From assembly GCF_013364275.1 (NCBI RefSeq), contig NZ_CP054932.1:1922001-1986000 (forward strand): a stretch of DNA of 64,000 nt, in the 5' to 3' direction. The DNA comes from Actinomadura sp. NAK00032. Its GTDB lineage: Bacteria > Actinomycetota > Actinomycetes > Streptosporangiales > Streptosporangiaceae. This document shows positions 19,299 to 27,980 of this stretch, one piece after another. Made by a program: the position numbers and the translations under genes. Position 1 is the first letter of the stretch. Every line of letters starts with the position of its first letter. The notes under the pieces are model-generated. The model saw only the letters and a list, made by a program, of their open reading frames with translations, ran no database searches and had not been told where the DNA came from.

Positions 19299-19333
19299 GC
19301 GAAGCCAGGTTCAAGCGAAGCGAGAACCTGATC
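19299..19333 (+). repeat. Hairpin repeat unit B
   Basis: Stem CAGGTTC (19306-19312) pairs with GAACCTG (19324-19330) around the loop AAGCGAAGCGA. Compared with unit A, two base pairs are changed on both arms so that pairing is kept. GCGAAGC motifs continue downstream to about 19375. Confidence 0.7.
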
Positions 19334-19377
19334 GCGAAGCGAGCCGCAAGGCGAGCCGGAGCGATGCAGCGATCGCC

Positions 19378-19428
19378 GTTTTGCCCGTGGAAGGAAGGCG
19401 CGCCAGCGCCGACCGCCGAGGGCAAAAC
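19378..19428. repeat. Long inverted repeat, possible terminator
   Basis: GTTTTGCCC (19378-19386) and GGGCAAAAC (19420-19428) form a perfect 9-bp stem closing a GC-rich loop that can itself fold (GGCGC/GCGCC). It lies between convergent NUDIX and NlpC genes and may act as a terminator for the plus-strand operon. Confidence 0.5.
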
Positions 19429-19440
19429 AATAAACCCGCC

Positions 19441-19472
19441 GGGGGCTTCCTACCGCGCCGCAGGAAGCCCCC
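19441..19472 (-). terminator. Strong hairpin terminator
   Basis: GGGGGCTTCCT and AGGAAGCCCCC form an 11-bp stem with a 10-base loop, 40 bp beyond the stop of the minus-strand NlpC/P60 gene. It may act bidirectionally. Confidence 0.75.
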
Positions 19473-19512
19473 GACGACTGAGGGGGCCGCGTCGCGCGGC
19501 CCGGGAGGGGGG

Positions 19513-20538
19513 TCAGGAGATGCGGTTGGCGCCGGCGTAGTCGGAGCGGTCCGACAGCTTGGAGATCTTCACCACATCGCCGGTCTGCGGGGCGTGCAGG
19601 TACTTGCCGCCGCTGAGGTAGATGCCCATGTGGTGGAGGTTGCCGCCGAAGTAGACCAGGTCGCCGGAGCGCAGCTGGGTCCGGGGGACCTTGGTGCCGA
19701 GCTGGTAGAGGTCGCCGGTGTAGTGCGGCAGGCCGGGCTTGCCCACCTGGGCGTAGGCCCAGACGACGAGGCCGGAGCAGTCGAAGCTGCTCGGTCCGGC
19801 GGCGGCCCACACGTAGGGGGAGCCGAGCTTGCCGTAGGCCTTGCGGGCCATCTTGGCGGGCAGGTCGGAGCCCTTGATGGTCGCGGTGAGGCCGGTGCGG
19901 GGGTCGCTGGCGCGCGTGGTGGACAGCTTGTCGAGGCGCTTCATCACCTCGGTGACCTTGGCCTTCGCCTCGGAGCGCGCCTTCTTGGCGTCCTCCCAGG
20001 CCTTCTTGACCTGGGCGGTCTTGGCCTTCGCGTCGCGCTCGGCGGCCTCGGCCCGGTCGATCTGCTTCTGCAGGGCCTGGACGGCGTGCGCCTGGTTCTG
20101 GACGAGGTAGGCGCTGTCTGACAGCCCGTCGGGGGAGCCGTTCGCGCCGAACAGCGCGTCGGGGGAGCCGGCGATGTAGTTGGCGGCGGCCATCCGGCCG
20201 AGGCGCTCGCGGGCGGGCGCGGCCTGGGCCCGCAGGGTCTGCGCGGTCTTGGCGGCGGCCTGCTCGGCCTTCTGCGCGGCCTTCAGGTCGACGCGGGTCT
20301 TGTTGTACTTCTCGGTGAGGATCTCGGCCTCTTCGTTCAGCGCGTTGAGGCTCTTGCGCAGGCCCTTCTCCGTCGTCGGAGTGGGGCTCGGGTTCGCCGC
20401 GGCGGCGAGGCCGAGCGGTGCGGCGTGCGCGGCGACGGGCGCGGCGACGGGCGCGGTGGCGCCGAGGCCGGCCAGGAGCAGGGCTGCCGCGGTGGCGGTG
20501 GGCGCGACGCGCCGCCGCCGGTGGGGGTCCGGTGCCAA
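19513..20538 (-). CDS. Secreted NlpC/P60 endopeptidase (RipA-like)
   Basis: 341 residues. Arg-rich N-terminus and signal peptide (AAALLLAGLGATAPVAAPVAA, then AHA), a long Ala/Lys/Glu coiled coil (about residues 65-220), and a C-terminal NlpC/P60 domain. Catalytic Cys is in SFDCSGLVVWAYAQVG and His in LHHMGIYLSGG. It should cut peptidoglycan stem peptides during growth or division. TTG at 20538 is chosen because GGAGAGGAG lies exactly 9 bases upstream; GTG at 20562 would place that site inside the gene. Expression is controlled by the c-di-AMP riboswitch upstream. Confidence 0.9.
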   Translation of the reverse strand: MAPDPHRRRRVAPTATAAALLLAGLGATAPVAAPVAAHAAPLGLAAAANPSPTPTTEKGLRKSLNALNEEAEILTEKYNKTRVDLKAAQKAEQAAAKTAQTLRAQAAPARERLGRMAAANYIAGSPDALFGANGSPDGLSDSAYLVQNQAHAVQALQKQIDRAEAAERDAKAKTAQVKKAWEDAKKARSEAKAKVTEVMKRLDKLSTTRASDPRTGLTATIKGSDLPAKMARKAYGKLGSPYVWAAAGPSSFDCSGLVVWAYAQVGKPGLPHYTGDLYQLGTKVPRTQLRSGDLVYFGGNLHHMGIYLSGGKYLHAPQTGDVVKISKLSDRSDYAGANRIS

Positions 20539-20561
20539 GCCGGTGCTCTCCTCTCCACGCA

Positions 20562-20692
20562 CGCCTACCGGGTTAGCTGACGGGTTCGGGCCAGGAGTCG
20601 CCCTACGGCGCGTGTCGCGCGCCGATTCACCCCGGGGGTGTTGGGTCCCCGGTTCTCCCGCCGGGCGGGAGATTCGGCGTTCCGGTCGCAGC
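20562..20692 (-). ncRNA. ydaO-yuaA (c-di-AMP) riboswitch
   Basis: Read on the minus strand, the leader carries the conserved blocks in order: GCCGAATC, GGGGACCCAA, CGGGGTGAATCGG, GTAGGGCGACTC, CCCGAACCCGTCAGCTAACC and CGGTAGGC. This is the actinobacterial form of the c-di-AMP-sensing ydaO-yuaA element, which commonly precedes cell-wall hydrolase genes. It ends directly before the NlpC/P60 ribosome-binding site. High c-di-AMP is expected to lower expression. Confidence 0.93.
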
Positions 20693-20729
20693 CCCGGGGG
20701 GTGGGACTCCGGACGACCGGATCTCGGGA

Positions 20730-20759
20730 AGATTACAAAGGATCGGCAAAGTTGGCCAA
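20730..20759 (-). promoter_or_regulatory. Promoter of the riboswitch-NlpC transcript
   Basis: On the minus strand, TTGGCC (-35) and TAATCT (-10) are separated by 18 bases. They lie about 40 bases ahead of the first conserved riboswitch block. Confidence 0.6.
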
Positions 20760-20818
20760 TCGGGCGGGCGCGCGGCCCGGGGCGGCCCGCTCGGGAATGC
20801 GGGAGGGGTCGCGGAGCG

Positions 20819-20824
20819 TAGAAT
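20819..20824 (+). promoter_or_regulatory. -10 box of typA
   Basis: TAGAAT lies 57 bases before the typA ATG, implying a leader of about 50 nt. No clear -35 is visible. Confidence 0.45.
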
Positions 20825-20881
20825 GGAGTGCTGCCGTGTTTCTGCGGCGACTCTCCTGAAACCTCACGCAAGGTAACCCGC

Positions 20882-22735
<1,854 letters not shown>

Positions 22736-22761
22736 GGCCGGCCCGCCCGTCGCACGAAAGA

Positions 22762-22798
22762 GGGCGGCCCCGCGGTTCTCGCGACCGCGGGGCCGCCC
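22762..22798. terminator. Bidirectional terminator between typA and the FHA gene
   Basis: A perfect 15-bp GC-rich stem (22762-22776 with 22784-22798) and 7-base loop between convergent genes. It is preceded by an A-rich and followed by a T-containing stretch. Confidence 0.85.
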
Positions 22799-22814
22799 TT
22801 CTCGCGTGCTCAGC

Positions 22815-24167
22815 TCACTTCAGCTGGACGGTCCCGGTGACGTCGGCGGCCAGGCGGAGCTGGTCGCCGTCGCGCAGGGGCGCCTCCACGCCGCGGGGCA
22901 GCCGCTCGCCGTTGACGAACGTCCCGTTGGTGGAGCCCTCGTCCCGCACCCAGGCGGTGCCGGACGGGTCGAGCCAGACCGTCGAGTGGCGCCGCGACAC
23001 GTTGTCGTACTGCGTGAACGTGGCCGCCACCGGCGACTGCCCGGCGTCCCGGCCGAGCACGAGGTGCTGGCCGACGGACACCTTCAGCTCGCCCGTGGGG
23101 AACTGCACCCGCAGGACGGGCGTGCCCTGCTTCGGCAGCGGCCGCAGGCACGAGTCGCACTGCGCGGCGCCCGGGTTGCTCAGCACCGCCTCGCAGTACG
23201 GGCACATGAACGCCGTGCTGTCGGGGGCGGGAGGACGCTGGCCCTGGTCGTGCGGCAGCAGCGTGGCCTCACGGCCGTGCGGCGGCAGCGGCGGCTGGCC
23301 CCCGTGCTGGGGTCCGCCCTGCGGACCGCCGTGCGGGGGGCCGCCGTGCTGAGGGCCGCCGTGGGGCGGCTGCCCGTGCTGCTGCGGCGGCGGGCCGAAC
23401 GCGTGGTCGGCCGGCTGCGGCGGGCCGTACTGGTCCTGCTGCGGTGCGCCGCCGTACTGGTCCTGAGGGGCGCCGTACTGGTCCTGCTGGGGGGCGCCAT
23501 ATTGGTCTTGAGGGCCGCCGTACTGATCCTGCTGGGGCGCGCCGTACTGCTCCGGCTGAGGAGCGCCGTACTGGTCTTGGGGGGCGCCGTACTGGCCCTG
23601 CGGAGCGCCGTACTGGTCCTGGGGGGCGCCGTATTGCGGCTCGCGCTGCTGCCCGTACTGGTCGGACGGCGGCTGCGGCGCGCCCCACTGGTCCTGCGGC
23701 GGCTGCTGCTGGGGCATGCCCCACGGGTCCGCGGGCTGCTGCCCGGGACCCTGGCCCCCGTGCGGCGGGCCGCCCTGGTGGGGGCCTCCCTGCTGCGGAG
23801 CGCCGTGCTGAGGCTGCCCGTACTGGCCGGGCGACTGCTGGGGCCCGGGTGGCGGCCCCCACTGGTCCGGCTGCTGCGGCTGCGGCGGGCCCCACTGGTC
23901 GGGCTGCTGCCCGGGAGGCGGACCCTGCTGGTGCTGCGGGGACTGCTGCCCGTACGGATCGTGCGGCTGCGGAGCGCCGTACTGCGGCTGGCCGTGCTGC
24001 GGGCCGCCGCCGTACTGGCCGCCCGGCGGCTGCTGGTCGTCGTACCCGCCCGGCCCCTGCCGGTGGGCACCGCCTCCGCCGCGCGCCAGGTTGGCCCCGC
24101 AGTTCATGCAGAGCAGGTCGCCCTGCTGGTGCGGCTCACCGCAGACAGGACAGTTCAAGGTCGCCAT
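22815..24167 (-). CDS. Zinc-ribbon and FHA domain protein with QYGAPQ repeats
   Basis: 450 residues. N-terminal zinc ribbon (CPVCGEPHQQGDLLCMNCG), a low-complexity Gln/Pro/Gly/Tyr region of about 270 residues with repeated QYGAPQ-type units, a second zinc ribbon (MCPYCEAVLSNPGAAQCDSC), and a C-terminal FHA domain. The FHA core is intact: LGRDAG, SRRHSTV and STNGTFVNGERLPRG. FHA domains bind phosphothreonine, so this is the probable reader for the kinase encoded upstream in the same operon. The start overlaps the radical SAM gene end by 13 bp. No membrane segment. Confidence 0.9.
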   Translation of the reverse strand: MATLNCPVCGEPHQQGDLLCMNCGANLARGGGGAHRQGPGGYDDQQPPGGQYGGGPQHGQPQYGAPQPHDPYGQQSPQHQQGPPPGQQPDQWGPPQPQQPDQWGPPPGPQQSPGQYGQPQHGAPQQGGPHQGGPPHGGQGPGQQPADPWGMPQQQPPQDQWGAPQPPSDQYGQQREPQYGAPQDQYGAPQGQYGAPQDQYGAPQPEQYGAPQQDQYGGPQDQYGAPQQDQYGAPQDQYGGAPQQDQYGPPQPADHAFGPPPQQHGQPPHGGPQHGGPPHGGPQGGPQHGGQPPLPPHGREATLLPHDQGQRPPAPDSTAFMCPYCEAVLSNPGAAQCDSCLRPLPKQGTPVLRVQFPTGELKVSVGQHLVLGRDAGQSPVAATFTQYDNVSRRHSTVWLDPSGTAWVRDEGSTNGTFVNGERLPRGVEAPLRDGDQLRLAADVTGTVQLK

Positions 24168-24904
24168 GACACATCCCCCGAGCGCACCCCGGCGCGGTCG
24201 AGCCTCGACGTCAGGTGCTCCATGTCACCCCTTCGCGGGATCCCGATGTAGTACACCCGCCTTCCCTCCGGCCCTTCGTCCACGGACACCTGCACTCGGG
24301 GCCCTGTTCCTTCTCCAGTGTTCCCGACGTCGGCCAGTGCCCCGTACCGCCGCCGTCCGAGCGGAGACAGCGGGACGACGCGCTGGTTGGCCGACCCCCT
24401 CCAGAGTAGGGAGCCGTCGCCGGAGTGTCGCCCCCCCGGATTGAGCCGGTCGACGTACGGTCCGGTGATCACCGCGTCGCACATGTCCAGGATCTCGCGC
24501 GTCTCACCGCTTCGGCAGAGCCGAGAGTAGACATATCCGCTGTATACCAATATGTCCAACGCAATCGTCTCACGGTCGAGGGTGTCCCGCCACGCGTGGA
24601 TACCGCGCAGCAGGGCCCCCAGCGCGGCCGGCTGCTGGAACGGCTCACCACCGGAGATGGTGATCCCGTCGACCGGTCCGGGCAGGGACGCGAGCCATCC
24701 TAAAACGGTCTGGACGGGCACCGCGCGCCGCGGGTCGGCGTCCCAGGTGTCCCGCGACAGGCAGCCGTGACAGTGCAGCGTGCAGCCCTGCGTCCAGATG
24801 CCCGCGCGGATTCCGGGGCCGAGTGTGGTCACGGGATAGTGCGCCTTGGCGAGCAGCAGCGCCTCGCCGCCGCCACTCGCGCCGGCACCGCCGTCGCCGG
24901 TCAC
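24155..24904 (-). CDS. Radical SAM enzyme, 4Fe-4S single-cluster (NrdG-like) type
   Basis: 249 residues. Cys motif TQGCTLHCHGCLS (C-x3-C-x2-C), GGEPFQQP for SAM binding, a VYSGYVYSRL segment and DAVITGPYVD, as in small activating enzymes related to NrdG and to peptide-modifying maturases. GTG 24904 overlaps the stop of the AAA+ gene (GTGA), so the two proteins are made in coupled fashion. No anaerobic ribonucleotide reductase or RiPP precursor is nearby. The substrate is unknown; modification of an operon partner is possible. Confidence 0.85.
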   Translation of the reverse strand: MTGDGGAGASGGGEALLLAKAHYPVTTLGPGIRAGIWTQGCTLHCHGCLSRDTWDADPRRAVPVQTVLGWLASLPGPVDGITISGGEPFQQPAALGALLRGIHAWRDTLDRETIALDILVYSGYVYSRLCRSGETREILDMCDAVITGPYVDRLNPGGRHSGDGSLLWRGSANQRVVPLSPLGRRRYGALADVGNTGEGTGPRVQVSVDEGPEGRRVYYIGIPRRGDMEHLTSRLDRAGVRSGDVSWRP

Positions 24905-26808
24905 TGGAGGTCCAGGTGGACGATGCTTCCCTCGCGCCGGATCGCCGTCACGGTGACCTTCTCGTCCGGCACGAGCTCCCGGTCGAACAGCGCGCGCGCC
25001 AGCGGGTTGACGAAGTGCGACTCCAGCGCCATGCCGATGCCGCGCCCGCCCTTGTCCAGCTCCTCGGTGCACCATTCGCGGAGCGTCGTCAGGGCCTCGC
25101 CCTTCACGGCCAGGGAGAGCCGGTGCTCCTCGGTGACCCGCCGGCAGATGTTCGCGAACTGCAGGTCGAAGATCTTGTGCGCGGCCTCGGCGGAGATGAA
25201 GTCGAACACCACGATGTTGTCGCCGAACCGGTTGAGCAGCTCCGGCCGGTTCAGCACCTCGGTGAAATGGTCGGCGACCGCGCCCTTGATGCGCTGCTCG
25301 ACCTCGTCGTACGACATCCCGGGTGTGATGTTCTGCACACGGTCGGCCGAGGCGAGGGGGAAGGCGTCCCGGGTCGTGAGGTCCCGCCCGGGGACGTACA
25401 TCCCGAGGTTCGAGGTGAAGATCAGGATCGACTCGGAGAAGTGCACGGTGTTGCCGCGGCCGTCGGTGAGCCGGCCGTCCTCCAGGATCTGCAGGAACTT
25501 GTCCAGGATCCGCGGGTGCGCCTTCTCGATCTCGTCGAACAGGATGACCCGGAACGGGTCCTCGCGGACGGCGTTGGTCAGCTCGCCGCCCGCCTCGTGC
25601 CCGACATAGCCGGGCGGCGACCCGATCAGCCGGTCGCCGGACCCCTCGCCGGAGAACTCGCTCATGTCGAAGCGCAGGTAGGCGGACTCGTCCCCGAACA
25701 CCAGCTCGGTGATCGACTTCGCCAGCTCCGTCTTGCCGGTGCCGGTCGGGCCGGCGAAGAACAGCACGCCGCGCGGCCGGCTGCCGGACCGGGTCGCCTG
25801 CGCCCCCGACAGCCCGAGCACGGCCCGCTTCAGGATGTCGAGGGTCTTGGTGACGGCCTGCGGCTGCCCGATCACCCGCTCCGGAACGCGCTTCTCGCCC
25901 TCCAGCACCCGGCGGCGCAGATGGCCGCGGCTCCACGGGTTGTCGAGCACGCCGAGCTTGTAGGTGCGCACCGCGTCCGGCAGGTCGGCGAGGCCGACGC
26001 CCCGCTCCTTCGCCAGCCGCGTCACCTCGATCATCGACTGCAGGGTCAGCCCGTCGGCCTGCTCGGCGAACGCGTCGCAGGCGGCCGCGGCGGCTTCGTC
26101 CGCCCCGATGTCGGTGACCCCGAACGCGCGGGCCAGCAGCCGCGCCGTCTCCTGCCGGTCGCCGAGGTGCGGGCGCGGGATCGTGATCTCGCGGATGTTC
26201 TCGTTGTCGGCGGTCAGCCACGGCGGCAGGTCGCCGGGCCGCTCCACCAGCCACAGGACGGGGTTGTAGAGCGGCTTCGGGCGCGGCCCCGACACCCGGA
26301 CCGGCCGCGCGCCGCGCGACAGCTTCGCGCAGAACCGGAAGAAGTCGCGCTCGGCGGGCTCCAGGTCGGTGGGCGTGCGGGCGATCCGGGACGCCGAGTC
26401 GATCACGAACGCGGCGCGGACGTCCTCCTTCGGCCGGGCGACCGCCGCCAGGTACCGGGTCAGCCCCTCCAGCGACGGCTTGTCGTCCGCCTTGACCTTG
26501 CCGAGCAGCCGTTCGGCCGCGCGCGTCGAGTCGTCGTCCTCGGCGCCGGGGATGATCTGCAGCCCGTCCACCGGGTCGTAGACGGCCATGAAGGACGCGC
26601 CGCTGGAGCGCAGCGCCTCCCACAGCAGGGCGCGCAGCGGGAGCAGCCCCGTCGGCGCGCCGCCCTCCTCCGGCGGGGTGAGGAAGCTGTCGTGCAGGTT
26701 CCCCGACAGGACGTACTGGGAGTGCACGGAGAGGGTCGCGTCGAGCTCGCGGATGAACGGCGGCCAGCCCAGCAGCCGCCCGCCGAGAGTCGGCGAATCA
26801 ATGCTCAT
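24901..26808 (-). CDS. ClpB-like AAA+ ATPase with degenerate N-terminal module
   Basis: 635 residues. The C-terminal half is a complete Hsp100 D2 module: Walker A GPTGTGKTELAKS (about residue 353), pore loop GYVGHEAGGEL (about 400), Walker B VILFDEIEKAHP (about 421), sensor ILIFTSNLG, arginine finger LNRPELLNRFGDN and the small C-terminal domain. The N-terminal half looks like an AAA module without a Walker A. There is no Clp N-domain and no ClpB M-domain. Likely a specialised remodelling ATPase. GTG 26826 is an alternative start. Coupled to the downstream radical SAM gene. Confidence 0.88.
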   Translation of the reverse strand: MSIDSPTLGGRLLGWPPFIRELDATLSVHSQYVLSGNLHDSFLTPPEEGGAPTGLLPLRALLWEALRSSGASFMAVYDPVDGLQIIPGAEDDDSTRAAERLLGKVKADDKPSLEGLTRYLAAVARPKEDVRAAFVIDSASRIARTPTDLEPAERDFFRFCAKLSRGARPVRVSGPRPKPLYNPVLWLVERPGDLPPWLTADNENIREITIPRPHLGDRQETARLLARAFGVTDIGADEAAAAACDAFAEQADGLTLQSMIEVTRLAKERGVGLADLPDAVRTYKLGVLDNPWSRGHLRRRVLEGEKRVPERVIGQPQAVTKTLDILKRAVLGLSGAQATRSGSRPRGVLFFAGPTGTGKTELAKSITELVFGDESAYLRFDMSEFSGEGSGDRLIGSPPGYVGHEAGGELTNAVREDPFRVILFDEIEKAHPRILDKFLQILEDGRLTDGRGNTVHFSESILIFTSNLGMYVPGRDLTTRDAFPLASADRVQNITPGMSYDEVEQRIKGAVADHFTEVLNRPELLNRFGDNIVVFDFISAEAAHKIFDLQFANICRRVTEEHRLSLAVKGEALTTLREWCTEELDKGGRGIGMALESHFVNPLARALFDRELVPDEKVTVTAIRREGSIVHLDLQ

Positions 26809-26849
26809 GTGTTGGTGCGCCCCCACTCCGTTCCAGGCCCCCGGGCATC

Positions 26850-27980
26850 TCAGGTATGACGCTCGCGGTGGCGCTCACGTTGCCCGGCTCGCCCCCTAGT
26901 CTGCCGTGACCGCGCCGAAACCGGCAGCTCACGCACCCCCGGCTCCAGTCGCCAGGCGACCTCGGAGCGGATCCCCGCGTCCGCCAGCCGGGCCCGCGCC
27001 GCCTCGAACGCCGCGCACCACTCCTCCTCGCGCTCGACGTCCACCCGCCGGTCGTCCTCGCTCTCGGCGGGCCGCTCGCGCACCATCGACGCGCGGACGT
27101 GCGCCGCGTCGTCGACCCGCATCCGGACGCTGTGGTCGGGCCAGGCGCCCTTCGTCAGCGTCACGGTGCCGTCCTCGGCGGTGAGCGTCTCGAACCCGGC
27201 GTGGACCTCGTACCCCATGTCCTCGAACGCGGTGGTGATCGAGTCGAGGACGTACCGGCGCTCCGCCTCGGCCTGCGCTGCGGCGTCGCGCTCGGCGGCC
27301 AGCCGCCGCTCCTCGGCCCGCAGCTCCTGCGTGCGGCGGTTGGCGGCCTGGATCCGCAGCCGGACCTCCTGCAGGACGCCCTCGGCCTCCTCCGCCGTCC
27401 CGGCCCCGGCGAGCAGCGCCGCCGCCTCCGCCACGGCCCGCCGCTCGGCGTCCGCGGCGTCCGGCAGCAGCCGCGCCATGATCCGTTCGAGGTTCCGCCG
27501 GACGTCCTCGCCGGTGGCGGGCGGCGGCGCGCTCGGCGCGGCGTCGGTCGCCAGGCCCTCGGCGGGGGCGGCGAAGAGCTGGGTGCTGACCTGCGCGGCC
27601 AGATGCTCGGACAGCTGCCGCTCGGCCTCGTCCAGGGCCCGGTCGGTGGCCGCGCACCACGCGGTCAGCTCCGCGGTGCCCCGGTGCTCGTCCGGGGTGA
27701 GCCGCTCGGGCAGCGGCACCTCCGCGCCGAGCTTCGCGCGGGTCTCGGCGAGCGCGGCGATGCGCGCGTTGCGCTCCACGACCTCGCGCAGCGCGCGCTC
27801 CTGCGACTCGACCTCGGCGAGCGCCGCCGCCCGCGCCTCGGCCCGCCCCGCGGCCAGGGCGGCGAGCGCCTCCGCGCCCCGCCCGGCCAGCCCGGCGCCG
27901 CGCCCGAGCACCCGGTTCATGCCGAGGCTGAGGACGACGGCCGCGTCCAGCGCGATGTCCGCGTCGATCCCGCTGCTCAC
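26850..27980 (-). CDS. Coiled-coil protein of unknown function
   Basis: 376 residues. An N-terminal 25-residue segment (SSGIDADIALDAAVVLSLG) is followed by long Ala/Glu/Arg coiled coils (about 30-130 and 190-260). A small globular C-terminal part follows (VLDSITTAFEDMGYEVHAGF, LTKGAWPDHSVRMRVDD). No signal peptide, membrane helix or catalytic motif. Possibly a scaffold or adaptor between the kinase and AAA+ proteins. GTG 27980 follows AGGAGGAG and overlaps the kinase stop (GTGA). No family recognised. Confidence 0.8.
   Translation of the reverse strand: MSSGIDADIALDAAVVLSLGMNRVLGRGAGLAGRGAEALAALAAGRAEARAAALAEVESQERALREVVERNARIAALAETRAKLGAEVPLPERLTPDEHRGTAELTAWCAATDRALDEAERQLSEHLAAQVSTQLFAAPAEGLATDAAPSAPPPATGEDVRRNLERIMARLLPDAADAERRAVAEAAALLAGAGTAEEAEGVLQEVRLRIQAANRRTQELRAEERRLAAERDAAAQAEAERRYVLDSITTAFEDMGYEVHAGFETLTAEDGTVTLTKGAWPDHSVRMRVDDAAHVRASMVRERPAESEDDRRVDVEREEEWCAAFEAARARLADAGIRSEVAWRLEPGVRELPVSARSRQTRGRAGQRERHRERHT

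Noticed and set aside
19216..19425. Small minus-strand ORF in the hairpin-repeat region
   Set aside because: Crosses the repeats and the inverted repeat at 19378. Codon usage is not gene-like.
22806..24251. 481-codon plus-strand frame antisense to the FHA gene
   Set aside because: Leu/Arg/Val low-complexity product arising from the complement of Gln/Pro/Gly repeats.
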